DNA of 36,368 nt from Propionispora sp. 2/2-37 (GCF_001298735.1 NZ_CYSP01000025.1:1-36368), one strand, 5' to 3'; positions 6,994 to 14,550 are shown, counted from the first letter of the stretch. The notes: generated by a model from the letters alone, not told the origin. Made by a program: numbers and translations.

Positions 6994-8423
6994 CAAGGCC
7001 GGTGTCTATGGACGGGGCTGAAAAGGGCAGCAGATTACAAGACATCCTGGCCTCAATGGACCCGGAACTGTATGCGCTGGTGGTTGGCTGCCAGACGGAT
7101 CAACCGCTGCAGGCGGCGTTCCCTGTCAAACGCGTTCTGCATAGCGACGTGAGGGGGCAGCTGTTGGAACCGGGAACGTGGGACGGGCTGTGGCAGGCGG
7201 CTTTACAGCAGCCGGGGACGGGAGGAAAGCGGTCGGCGTACATTCATGTCCCTTTTTGCCGGCATAAATGCCTCTATTGCGGCTTCTTTCAGAACTTTTG
7301 CCAGGAAGAACTGGAAACTGCCTATATTGACCGTTTGATCGCCGAATTGAAGATGCATGCCGGTACTCCCTGTCTGACAGCTCCGGTTAATGCCGTATTT
7401 ATCGGCGGCGGAACGCCCAGCTGCCTTTCCCCGTTTAATGCCGGGCGGCTGCTAAAGGCAATCCGCGCGTATTTGCCGCTGACCAATGATTGCGAACTGA
7501 CATTGGAAGGAAGGATCCACGACCTGATTCCGGCCAAAATGGATAGCTGGTTTGAGAATGGCGTCAACCGGGTATCGCTTGGCGTACAGTCTTTCCATAC
7601 CAAAGTACGGCAGGCGGTTGGCCGTCTGGATGACCGGGAAACCATCCTGGAACGTTTGGCGGCTTTAGCCGGTTATAATCAGGCGAGCGTGATCATCGAT
7701 TTGCTCTACGGCCTGCCATACCAGACGACGGATATTTGGCTCGAGGATATTGCGGCGTTAAAAACGGCGGCAGTGGACGGCTGGGACTTGTATCAACTTA
7801 ATGTTTATGAAAACAGCATTTTGAAAAAAGAAATGGAAGCCGGACATTTGCCTGTTGCGGCAGCCATCCGGGAACAGGCCGAACTGTTTGCAGCGGCTCA
7901 CCGCATATTGGCGGAATGGCCTGTTACCCAGATCAGCGTTTGTCATTGGGCAAAAACCAACCGGGAACGCAACCTGTATAATACCGCGGTGCAGCAAGGC
8001 CATACCAGGCTTCCCTTTGGTGCCGGGGCAGGGGGAAGAGTCGGCGGTTTCTCATTGATGCAGGAACGGGATGTAAAACGGTATATCAAGCGGATTGACA
8101 ACGGAGAGAAGCCGATTATGATGATGACGGCAGCGCATCCGTCGGCTGATCTGCATGATGCAGTCAAAAGCCAGCTTAAACTCGGTTATTTGGACATTAG
8201 CCAGCTTGCTGCACAATTTGACCCCCGCATCGGCGAATTGGATGTGCTGCTGGCTTTATGGGAAAAACAGGGGCTGGTAATCCGGAAACCCGGTATAACC
8301 CGGCTGACGGTTGCGGGACAGTTCTGGTATGTGAACCTGACGCAGTCGGTGCTGGAGTGCGCCAACGCCCTGCTGCACGGCGCTTGGTCCTGGGAGCGGC
8401 AAAAGGTGGCGGTTCAGGGATAA
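6990..8423 (+). CDS. hutW: Anaerobic heme-degrading radical SAM methyltransferase (ChuW/HutW/HmuW family)
   Basis: Expected to open and methylate heme without oxygen, giving a linear tetrapyrrole (anaerobilin) and freeing iron in the cytoplasm. The 477 residues contain the radical SAM site CRHKCLYC (C90, C94, C97), followed by GFFQN as in this family. Next come the HemN-like blocks VFIGGGTPSCLS and VNRVSLGVQSF and the family hallmark FGAGAGGRVGGFSLM near residue 345. HemN proper lacks that block, and length and order match ChuW/HutW rather than coproporphyrinogen dehydrogenase. The start ATG overlaps the flavodoxin stop by 4 bp. With the importer genes upstream and TonB receptor downstream it forms a heme-to-iron pathway. 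Confidence 0.88.
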   Translation: MTRPVSMDGAEKGSRLQDILASMDPELYALVVGCQTDQPLQAAFPVKRVLHSDVRGQLLEPGTWDGLWQAALQQPGTGGKRSAYIHVPFCRHKCLYCGFFQNFCQEELETAYIDRLIAELKMHAGTPCLTAPVNAVFIGGGTPSCLSPFNAGRLLKAIRAYLPLTNDCELTLEGRIHDLIPAKMDSWFENGVNRVSLGVQSFHTKVRQAVGRLDDRETILERLAALAGYNQASVIIDLLYGLPYQTTDIWLEDIAALKTAAVDGWDLYQLNVYENSILKKEMEAGHLPVAAAIREQAELFAAAHRILAEWPVTQISVCHWAKTNRERNLYNTAVQQGHTRLPFGAGAGGRVGGFSLMQERDVKRYIKRIDNGEKPIMMMTAAHPSADLHDAVKSQLKLGYLDISQLAAQFDPRIGELDVLLALWEKQGLVIRKPGITRLTVAGQFWYVNLTQSVLECANALLHGAWSWERQKVAVQG

Positions 8424-8438
8424 AGCAGGAAAAATCAT

Positions 8439-8457
8439 GAAATAGACAATCAGTATC
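8439..8457 (+). promoter_or_regulatory. Degenerate Fur-like box
   Basis: The 19 bases match the Fur consensus at 14 positions, upstream of the second binding-protein gene. No strong -35/-10 pair accompanies it. It lies just before the duplicated leader hairpin, as at 1865-1883. Confidence 0.4.
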
Positions 8458-8517
8458 TTATGCTATTCATGAACAGGCAATGACCGGATGAAAACTGTAC
8501 ATTGGTAGAGGGCCCAG

Positions 8518-8554
8518 AGCTCCGTTGCTGACACTGTAGCACGGAACTTTTTTT
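8518..8554 (+). terminator. Terminator-like leader hairpin, second copy
   Basis: Stem AGCTCCGTTGC (8518-8528) with GCACGGAACT (8539-8548), one bulged T, then TTTTTTT. Same stem sequence and bulge as 1959-2000, with a different loop. It may end the upstream operon, attenuate the next genes, or finish a short independent RNA. Confidence 0.7.
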
Positions 8555-8605
8555 ATAGGAGTCCATTGTTTTGGAAAGGACGGGCAGAGTAAGGAGGTGT
8601 TGTAT

Positions 8606-9598
8606 ATGGTTCGTAAAATAACCGGCAGTATGATTGTACTGTTTTTGCTTGCCGGCAGTTTTCTGCCGTTGGGGCAGGAAAGCCGGAATGAGGTGCGGAC
8701 GGTTTCTGTCCGTACAGTGACCGACGGTGCCGGACGCCGGGTTTCTGTTCCTGCGCATCCGCAGCGGGTAGTGGCGCTCAATGCCTCCAACATTGATTTG
8801 TTTATTGGCGCCGGCGGCAAACTCATCGGCCGGGCAACAACCGGGACGTTGACACCGGCTGTACGGGCCGCCGTTCATGCGGTGCCGACGGTAGGTCTGC
8901 CGCCGAATCCCAGCCTGGAGCAGATTGTGGCCCTGAAGCCGGATCTGGTGCTGGCGGCCAATATTTCGCCCCACCATGTGCTTGTCCCTGTTCTGGAAAA
9001 GGCGGGCATTCCCGTTCTGCTGCAAACACTGGAGAATTATCAACAGGTTTTGGACACGCTGCGACTTTATGGAGAACTCACCGGGCGACCGGACAAAGCT
9101 GCCGCCGAAATTGCGCGGATTGAAGAGCGGTATCATGCGGCTGTGGCCGGCACTAAAGGAAAGCCTGCGCCTAAGGTGCTCATCCTTGGGGGGACGGCGG
9201 AAAGTTTTAATATGGCCCTGTCCGCCAGTTTTGCCGGTGATCTGGTAAAACGCCTGGGCGGCGTCAATATGGCCGATCAGGCAGAGAATGCCGTCCCGGC
9301 GGGCGGTTATGTGCCGCTCAGCCTGGAGTTTGTAGCCAAGGCAAATCCGGAGGTTATACTATTTATTTCACACAGTTCCGATGCCAGGGCGGAGGAGAAG
9401 TTCCGCCGCGAACTGGCAAGCCATCCGGCGTGGCAAGGCATCAAAGCCGTACGGCAAAACCGGGTGCATAAACTTCCTTATCAGTTATTTGCAGTAAATC
9501 CCGGGACACAGGCCGGCGAGGCGGTTGCAGTGCTGGCAGGGCTGTTATATCCAAACGGGCGGGATGAAACAGTGGAACCTGTTTCTGCCAGGAGATAA
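8606..9598 (+). CDS. Exported heme/siderophore substrate-binding protein
   Basis: A helical-backbone metal-receptor protein (Peripla_BP_2, BtuF/HmuT-like) of 330 residues, clearly paralogous to the protein at 2069: both share the PQRV-ALNASN block, the LRLYGELTG-type block and the DLVKRLGGVxMAD block. The ATG at 8606 is preceded by AAGGAGG at 8-nt spacing. The N-terminus is basic then hydrophobic (about residues 4-20), an export signal. Where a lipoprotein would have LAGC it reads LAGS, so it is probably soluble in the periplasm or anchored by the uncleaved segment. Residues about 38-320 carry the binding domain. It lies between the heme-degrading enzyme and the TonB receptor and would pass ligand to the permease at 3142. 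Confidence 0.88.
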   Translation: MVRKITGSMIVLFLLAGSFLPLGQESRNEVRTVSVRTVTDGAGRRVSVPAHPQRVVALNASNIDLFIGAGGKLIGRATTGTLTPAVRAAVHAVPTVGLPPNPSLEQIVALKPDLVLAANISPHHVLVPVLEKAGIPVLLQTLENYQQVLDTLRLYGELTGRPDKAAAEIARIEERYHAAVAGTKGKPAPKVLILGGTAESFNMALSASFAGDLVKRLGGVNMADQAENAVPAGGYVPLSLEFVAKANPEVILFISHSSDARAEEKFRRELASHPAWQGIKAVRQNRVHKLPYQLFAVNPGTQAGEAVAVLAGLLYPNGRDETVEPVSARR

Positions 9599-9669
9599 AG
9601 GAAGGCAAGGCTTTGCAAATCCAGAAAACACGGAGGGTAATTGTAAACATAGGGAGAGGAGATTGTCAG

Positions 9670-11619
9670 GTGAAAAGACGCAAGTATCCGAAAGCAAACA
9701 AAATGATGTTGGTAAGCCTCGGTATCATGACGGCGCTGAGTTTGCCGATCCAAGCCGAAGAGGAGATCTTTCAACTCGATGAAACGGTGGTTACCGCGAC
9801 CCGCACCGAGCAGAAAGTGAAAGAAACACCGGCAAGTGTTGAAGTCATCACCCGGAAAGACATAGAAACCATGGGGGCTGAAAGGGTGGTAACGGCGTTA
9901 AAGCTTGCCTTGAATTTGAATCTTTCGGAAGCCAGCATGGTAGGCAACCAGGTCAGCCTGCGCGGGATGAACACCAATCAAACGCTGATTTTGATTGACG
10001 GACGGCGGATGGCCGGTGAGGATGCCGGGTCGACGGCTAATGTATATGAATTAGACCGTGTTAATATCAATAATGTCGAGCGGATCGAAATTGTCCGGGG
10101 ACCGGTTAGTTCGCTTTACGGCTCCGAGGCTTTGGGCGGCGTGATTAATATTATTATGCGAAAACCGGAGAAACCGCAAAGCACAATCGGACTGTCTACC
10201 GGCAGCAAGCAACAAAATGCGTCCTACCATCTTGATTTGGGCAAACAGGGAAAATGGGCATGGACGTTCGATACTTTGTTTACCGACATCCAAAAGCAAC
10301 GCCGGTCCGAGACCACAAATATGTATGGCCCGCGCCAGTTTTATAATATCAGTGGCACTTACGACTTGGCGGAAGGCAAGAATATTGATGTTTTCTATGA
10401 ACGGATGAGTGAACACCTAAAAACAACGGATTATACTGATGACGGCGGCCGGGAATATTTCACGAATACGAGAAATTCTTACGGACTGACTTACCGGGGC
10501 CGGACCACCCGGGGCAATTATGAGTTGCGCACCTATTACAATGAACTGGAAAAAAATACTGATCAATTGGAAGGACCCGGCAGTTACAGCGATTTTGACA
10601 GGGCCAACTATAAAACCTGGGCGATCGACGGGAAAAACACCATGCGGCTGCAGGATGATCACGTGCTGACCTTTGGCGGTGAATACCGGACGAGCGAATA
10701 CCGCGGCACCCGGCTGGAAGATAACGGGGACGCCGTCTCCACCGTAACCGAGCACGGCATCAGCAAATCCATATCCGAAAAAAGCGTGGACTACCAGGCG
10801 GTCTATGTTCAGGATGAATGGAAGCTGAGCGATAAACTACTGCTCATTCCTTCCCTGCGTTATGACGACAGTAATAGATTTGAGGACAGCCTGAGTCCGA
10901 AACTGGGAATGACCTATCATTTTGCGGATAATTTCCGACTAAAGACGAATTTTGGCAAAGGATTCAAAGCACCCAGCATCAGTGAATTATACATGAAAAT
11001 GACACGCCGCCCCATTCCGACGAGAACGGTTATCGTTATAGGCAATCCCGATTTAAAACCGGAGAAATCAACGAGCTATGACATCAGCCTGGAGGGGGAA
11101 AAGGGGGCGGCCTTCGGGAAGCTGACGTATTTCGACAATGACGTCACCGATCTGATTGGCACGGAAACCACGCGTGCCGGGTCGGTTTCCACCTCAAAAT
11201 ATGTGAATATCGACAAAGCGAGAATTAAAGGCGTGGAACTGGAAGCCGGGCGGCATCTTTCCAATAACTTTACGGTTAAGACCGCCTATACTTTTTTGGA
11301 TGCGAAGAATGCAAAAACTGGTGAATTTTTACAGGACCGGGCCAAAAACCGCTATTCCGTCCAACTGCATTATGATGATGCGCAACGCACCGGCATCAGC
11401 AGTATTCTCTGGTATGAGTGGGTACGCGATTACCGCTATAAAGATGACGAGGACAAAGATACCGATTATAATTATGGTACGTTGAATTTTACAATCAATA
11501 AGAAATGGAATGAACGCTACAGTACCTACTTTGGCGTTGATAATATTCTGGACAAAAAGATTGACGAACTTGTTTTGGAAGGCCGCCTGTGGCGGGTTGG
11601 AATGAATTACACATTCTAA
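9670..11619 (+). CDS. TonB-dependent outer-membrane receptor (probable heme/hemoprotein)
   Basis: Outer-membrane gated channel. Start GTG 9670 is chosen because AGGAG lies eight bases upstream and it gives a normal signal peptide ending ...PIQA before EEE. The TonB box region is DETVVTATR, followed by the plug domain to about residue 150 (TLILIDGRRMAG, VERIEIVRGPVSSLYGSEALGGVINII). A beta-barrel of about 500 residues follows, ending in Phe as required for barrel assembly. Total 649 residues. Such receptors occur in Firmicutes only in diderm lineages, which supports assignment to Negativicutes. Ligand heme is inferred from the adjacent genes; no heme-receptor-specific histidine motif was identified with confidence. 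No TonB/ExbB/ExbD genes are in the window. Confidence 0.92.
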   Translation: MKRRKYPKANKMMLVSLGIMTALSLPIQAEEEIFQLDETVVTATRTEQKVKETPASVEVITRKDIETMGAERVVTALKLALNLNLSEASMVGNQVSLRGMNTNQTLILIDGRRMAGEDAGSTANVYELDRVNINNVERIEIVRGPVSSLYGSEALGGVINIIMRKPEKPQSTIGLSTGSKQQNASYHLDLGKQGKWAWTFDTLFTDIQKQRRSETTNMYGPRQFYNISGTYDLAEGKNIDVFYERMSEHLKTTDYTDDGGREYFTNTRNSYGLTYRGRTTRGNYELRTYYNELEKNTDQLEGPGSYSDFDRANYKTWAIDGKNTMRLQDDHVLTFGGEYRTSEYRGTRLEDNGDAVSTVTEHGISKSISEKSVDYQAVYVQDEWKLSDKLLLIPSLRYDDSNRFEDSLSPKLGMTYHFADNFRLKTNFGKGFKAPSISELYMKMTRRPIPTRTVIVIGNPDLKPEKSTSYDISLEGEKGAAFGKLTYFDNDVTDLIGTETTRAGSVSTSKYVNIDKARIKGVELEAGRHLSNNFTVKTAYTFLDAKNAKTGEFLQDRAKNRYSVQLHYDDAQRTGISSILWYEWVRDYRYKDDEDKDTDYNYGTLNFTINKKWNERYSTYFGVDNILDKKIDELVLEGRLWRVGMNYTF

Positions 11620-11639
11620 CGAAACAGCGCTTCACGGCC

Positions 11640-11827
11640 AAAAAGAAATAACCGCCCTTGCTCGAAATGAAGTGAACCCCCTTCAATAGACTTGTTTTTG
11701 TCTAATAAAAGGGGTTCTCTTCACTTGGCCTAGGTTCGCGGTTATTTCTTAATAACTCCTACTTTAGGCTAACCGTTCGGTTAGACAACCTGTGGGGGCT
11801 GACGTGTATCGAGCACGTCAGTCCTTT
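11640..11827 (-). ncRNA. Structured RNA family, copy 3 (complete)
   Basis: Transcribed leftwards from the promoter at 11834-11862. Hairpin A is CTGACGTG/CACGTCAG around loop CTCGATA; relative to copy 1 it keeps pairing through compensatory changes. Hairpin B is CTAACCG/CGGTTAG with a 2-base loop. The 3' end is a 13-bp stem AAGAAATAACCGC/GCGGTTATTTCTT (arms 11643-11655 and 11738-11750 on the plus strand), followed by TTTTT on the minus strand, enclosing an inserted hairpin (11669-11726). The RNA ends about 20 bp short of the TonB receptor gene, convergent to it. No downstream minus-strand gene follows, so a stand-alone small RNA fits better than a leader. Family unrecognised. Confidence 0.65.
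11669..11726. repeat. IS-end-like imperfect inverted repeat
   Basis: Two long arms (11669-11691 and 11700-11726) joined by only eight bases; each reads, from outside in, GTGAA, then AACCCC, then TTAGAC or ATAGAC. This resembles the two terminal repeats of an IS3-like element placed back to back, with no transposase between. It sits inside the terminator stem of RNA copy 3. It may equally be a long terminator hairpin. Confidence 0.5.
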
Positions 11828-11833
11828 TCTTAG

Positions 11834-11862
11834 ATTATACCCATTAAACAAAAAATATGCAA
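11834..11862 (-). promoter_or_regulatory. Promoter for RNA copy 3
   Basis: Minus strand TTGCAT (11857-11862), 17-bp spacer, TATAAT (11834-11839). Identical elements and spacing to 102-130. Confidence 0.75.
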
Positions 11863-11900
11863 CCAGCCGGGAAAAAATTGTTCATTCCCGGTCCATTTAC

Positions 11901-11928
11901 TTGCAATTCGTTTAAAACAGGCTATAAT
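11901..11928 (+). promoter_or_regulatory. Promoter for the 11935-12307 RNA
   Basis: TTGCAA (11901-11906), 16-bp spacer, perfect TATAAT (11923-11928). It points away from the promoter at 11834-11862, so two non-coding transcripts diverge here. Confidence 0.65.
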
Positions 11929-11934
11929 TAGAAA

Positions 11935-12307
11935 TAGGTGGAAATCGAAAAGTCGCCGTGACCTGAAAGTGCAGGAACACTTCCAGGCACGCGCAAGGTG
12001 CCAGAACACCTACACGTAACAGCCAGGCTGTCCGCGACGACATGTTTATTATACAACGGGTTTCTTCCAAATTACAAGCGGGGAAAGCCCGGGGTAATGA
12101 GTTGCCGGCAGGATGCAGGCTGTGTGTGCGACATGATGCAGCAGATGATGGATTCTATCTTCAACTACCATCGCAACGGAAAGGCATTACCGGTTCCGGA
12201 CTTTTCTGTTGCAGGCCGGGGCGGATACCTGGCTGCCGGGTAGGGAGATTTTTGTAAAATACGAGGCAAGACGCATGTGTAGGGAAACCTCTCGCATGCG
12301 TCTTTTT
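11935..12307 (+). ncRNA. Unassigned structured RNA, about 370 nt
   Basis: Between a good promoter (11901-11928) and an intrinsic terminator (12269-12307) there is no reading frame with a ribosome binding site. The 5' part folds into a closed multi-branch: outer stem GTCGC/GCGAC (11952-11956, 12034-12038), then CGTG/CACG, enclosing two look-alike hairpins with GTGCAGGAACAC and GTGCCAGAACAC, plus a short ACAGCC/GGCTGT helix. It lacks features I know from RNase P, tmRNA, 6S RNA or the cobalamin riboswitch. An open frame of 81 codons starting at 11998 is judged chance. A decayed gene cannot be excluded for the 12040-12260 part. Confidence 0.5.
12269..12307 (+). terminator. Intrinsic terminator
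   Basis: AGACGCATG (12269-12277) pairs perfectly with CATGCGTCT (12295-12303), followed by TTTTT. A further stem at about 12326-12352 (AAGCTG/CAGCTT) has its T-run on the minus strand. Confidence 0.8.
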
Positions 12308-12368
12308 GATTTCCCCCTGAAAAAAGCTGGCGGCAGTTTGGCCGCAGCTTAAGTATAGGGGGATAGAT

Positions 12369-12881
12369 ATGCAAAAATGCAAAGGGAAAAAAGTACGTCC
12401 GGCTGCCGGCGGGGAGAAGGTCAGGCCGCACCCGGCAGCAGACAACGCTGTCCCGGCCGGACAGGTTCTGCAAGACGGAAAGGGGGCAGCCTGCCAATGG
12501 CAGTTCGACCAACCGCTGAGGGCCCACTTGCGTGAAGTCGTGGCGCGGTGCTATCGAGCCTGGGAAGAAGCTCCGCCGGATATCGAAGAGGAGTATTATG
12601 TACAGGCTTCCAAGCGGTTTGGAGAACTGTTTCGTATCCTGCTACAACTTGCCGACGATCATGGGGAGAAAGACCTGGTATATGAATTCGAATCATGCAG
12701 CATAACCATGAACGACGTTTATACCGAAACAGCATACAGCCCAGTTGCTTCATGCACTAACCGTCGACCATCCTCAGACACCAAAGTTAGCCCGCCCGGG
12801 ATAAAGGAGCTTGGTACATGCCTGAGAAAACGGCCAAAGCCATACAGCCCCGGCAAAGGGCTTCTGCTGAATTTTAGTTAA
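12369..12881 (+). CDS. Hypothetical protein, 170 aa
   Basis: Not recognised. The first 45 residues are basic and low-complexity (Lys/Ala/Gly/Pro-rich). Residues about 45-105 look like a real helical domain (FDQPLRAHLREVVARCYRAW, then EEYYVQASKRFGELFRILLQ), with alternating acidic and hydrophobic positions. From about residue 118 the sequence becomes irregular and Pro/Ser/Arg-rich, so a frameshift or a read-through past the original end is possible. GGGGGAT precedes the ATG at 12369. It lies between the 370-nt RNA and KduD with no tight spacing to either. Could be a small regulatory or structural protein; no function is proposed. Confidence 0.45.
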   Translation: MQKCKGKKVRPAAGGEKVRPHPAADNAVPAGQVLQDGKGAACQWQFDQPLRAHLREVVARCYRAWEEAPPDIEEEYYVQASKRFGELFRILLQLADDHGEKDLVYEFESCSITMNDVYTETAYSPVASCTNRRPSSDTKVSPPGIKELGTCLRKRPKPYSPGKGLLLNFS

Positions 12882-12997
12882 TTTTTGGCAGGAGCCTTTT
12901 GTATGGAAAGCGAAGAGGTTTATAGCTCATAAAAGCGCAAAAAACATCACAGAAATGAGTCGTTTCGAAAAAAAGAGAATAGGAGTGTGTTGTTTTT

Positions 12998-13753
12998 ATG
13001 GATAGTTTCAGTTTAGCGGGAAAGGTGGCTATTGTTACAGGCTCAGGCACGGGGCTGGGGCAGGGTATGGCCCTGGCGCTGGCTGAAGCAGGCGCGGATA
13101 TTGTCGGAGTCGGCAGAAGGGAGCAGAGCGAAACGCGGGCCTTAATTGAAACAACCGGCCGTACTTTTTTAGCGGTTACGGCTGACCTGACGAAGACGGA
13201 ACCCATTTCATCCATCGTGGAGCAAACCGTTGCCGCCTTTGGCCAGGTGGATATTCTGGTGAATAATGCGGGTACCATCCGGCGGGATGAGGCTCTGGAC
13301 TTTACGGAAAAAGACTGGGACGAGGTTCTGGATCTCAATCTCAAGACGGTATTTTTCTTTTGTCAGGCTGTGGCTAAACAATTTATCAAACAAAAGACCG
13401 GCGGCAAGATTATCAACATTGCTTCCATGCTTTCCTTTCAGGGGGGAATCCGGGTTCCTTCGTATACGGCAAGCAAAAGCGGAGTTCTGGGCATTACGCG
13501 CCTGTTAGCCAATGAGTGGGCAAAATACAATATCAATGTGAACGCCATAGCACCGGGTTATATGGTCTCGGACAACACCGCACCTTTGTGGGCCGACGAT
13601 AAGCGCAATGCGGAAATCCTGGCCAGGATACCGGCCGGCCGCTGGGGAGTCCCCCGTGACCTGGGCGGCCCCGTGGTCTTTCTGGCTTCCGCAGCTTCAG
13701 ATTATCTGCATGGGCATACCCTGGCTGTCGATGGCGGCTGGCTGGCTCGATAG
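12998..13753 (+). CDS. kduD: 2-dehydro-3-deoxy-D-gluconate 5-dehydrogenase / 2-deoxy-D-gluconate 3-dehydrogenase
   Basis: A short-chain dehydrogenase of 251 residues that follows the E. coli KduD sequence almost block for block, including GKIINIASMLSFQGGIRVPS, YTASKSGV and NVNAIAPGYM. The NAD(P) loop is TGSGTGLG (14-21), NNAG is at 89-92, and the catalytic Ser143, Tyr156 and Lys160 are present. In pectin/uronate catabolism it acts after KduI, interconverting 2,5-diketo-3-deoxygluconate and 2-keto-3-deoxygluconate in the cytoplasm. Here it stands alone: no kduI, kdgK or transporter is adjacent. The ATG follows AGGAGTG by about ten bases. Confidence 0.9.
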   Translation: MDSFSLAGKVAIVTGSGTGLGQGMALALAEAGADIVGVGRREQSETRALIETTGRTFLAVTADLTKTEPISSIVEQTVAAFGQVDILVNNAGTIRRDEALDFTEKDWDEVLDLNLKTVFFFCQAVAKQFIKQKTGGKIINIASMLSFQGGIRVPSYTASKSGVLGITRLLANEWAKYNINVNAIAPGYMVSDNTAPLWADDKRNAEILARIPAGRWGVPRDLGGPVVFLASAASDYLHGHTLAVDGGWLAR

Positions 13754-14103
13754 CGGTCGGGCTGAAAATATACGGTTACGGTGTCCGGCCTTCCCCAGAA
13801 GGAAGATCATGAGCTGGTGGTAGGGGTGCTCCGTGCTTACCTGGCGGAAATATCCGGCTGAAATCATTTGGAGATGTCCATCCGATGGTAAATCGGGTGG
13901 ATTTTTTTGAAATGAATTTTCTTTCATAAAAAGTCAAGAGGAGGGTGGATAAATCCGCTTTGAGTTAGAAGACGCTTCTTTAGCTTGTTATCTTTTCAAT
14001 GGTACAAGCTTTCTTAAATGAATAAAAGGGAGAATTAGTACGGCTCTTTAAGTCACATCGGTCACTACTTTTGAATATTATGTTAACGAAGGAGGTGATT
14101 GAT
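13754..14103 (+). other. Gap: gene fragment, terminator and ymaF leader
   Basis: A 31-codon open stretch without a start codon (13766-13861) ends ELVVGVLRAYLAEISG and reads like the C-terminus of a real protein I cannot name; it is probably a relic. A terminator follows (listed separately). From about 13920 to 14085 the DNA is AT-rich and holds no gene I can support; it precedes the ribosome binding site of the YmaF gene. Confidence 0.4.
13878..13908 (+). terminator. Intrinsic terminator after kduD
   Basis: CCATCCGAT (13878-13886) with ATCGGGTGG (13892-13900), loop GGTAA, one G-T pair, followed by seven T. Confidence 0.85.
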
Positions 14104-14493
14104 TTGAGTGAAGAAGAGCGTCAGCCCTATACTGAACCAGCGCATGACGATATAAAACATAATCATGCGTTTATTACTATCGCAGATGTGGCCCGGGATC
14201 ACCAGCATGGAATTCTGGGGACAACTGGTCCGGCGATCTATATACGGGACAGCCACATTCATCGTATTCACGTCAGGACTACTTCCGATCCAAAAGGTGG
14301 GCCAGTCCATTGGCACGTAGTGGAAGAAACGACAGGACCAGCAATAGAATTGTCAGGAGAGGAGCATACACATCAATTCTGCGGTAAAACAAGTGTTGAT
14401 CTTGGGCACAAACATGAATTTAACAGTACCACGGATACAGCACCCGACCAAGACAAGAGTGACTACTACGATGAGAAATACGACCAAGAATAA
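14104..14493 (+). CDS. YmaF-family histidine-rich protein
   Basis: The 129 residues contain many His-x-His motifs (HNH, HQH, HIH/HRIH, HWH, HTH, HKH) spaced roughly regularly, the pattern of the B. subtilis YmaF family, whose role is unknown. Start TTG 14104 is chosen because a textbook AAGGAGG lies eight bases upstream; ATG starts further up (14071, 14080) lack a site. The protein is soluble with an acidic C-terminal tail (DQDKSDYYDEKYDQE). The histidines suggest metal binding, which is inference. It is a single-gene unit closed by a strong terminator at 14503-14547. Confidence 0.8.
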   Translation: MSEEERQPYTEPAHDDIKHNHAFITIADVARDHQHGILGTTGPAIYIRDSHIHRIHVRTTSDPKGGPVHWHVVEETTGPAIELSGEEHTHQFCGKTSVDLGHKHEFNSTTDTAPDQDKSDYYDEKYDQE

Positions 14494-14502
14494 TTAACTT
14501 TG

Positions 14503-14547
14503 TAGTAAAGCCAGAATTGCCGTATTTTCGGAATTCTGGCTTTACTA
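14503..14547 (+). terminator. Long perfect hairpin after ymaF
   Basis: A 16-bp perfect stem (14503-14518 with 14532-14547), loop of 13. The T-run is weak (TAATTTG), so the stem may act as a bidirectional barrier. Confidence 0.7.
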
Positions 14548-14550
14548 ATT

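Noticed and set aside
6990..8423. Assignment as coproporphyrinogen dehydrogenase HemN or the chaperone HemW
   Set aside because: The CGFFQN and FGAGAGGRVGGFSLM blocks and the heme-import context fit ChuW/HutW/HmuW.
11998..12243. Plus-strand open frame of 81 codons
   Set aside because: No ribosome binding site; it overlaps the multi-branch RNA fold, and its composition does not resemble a protein.
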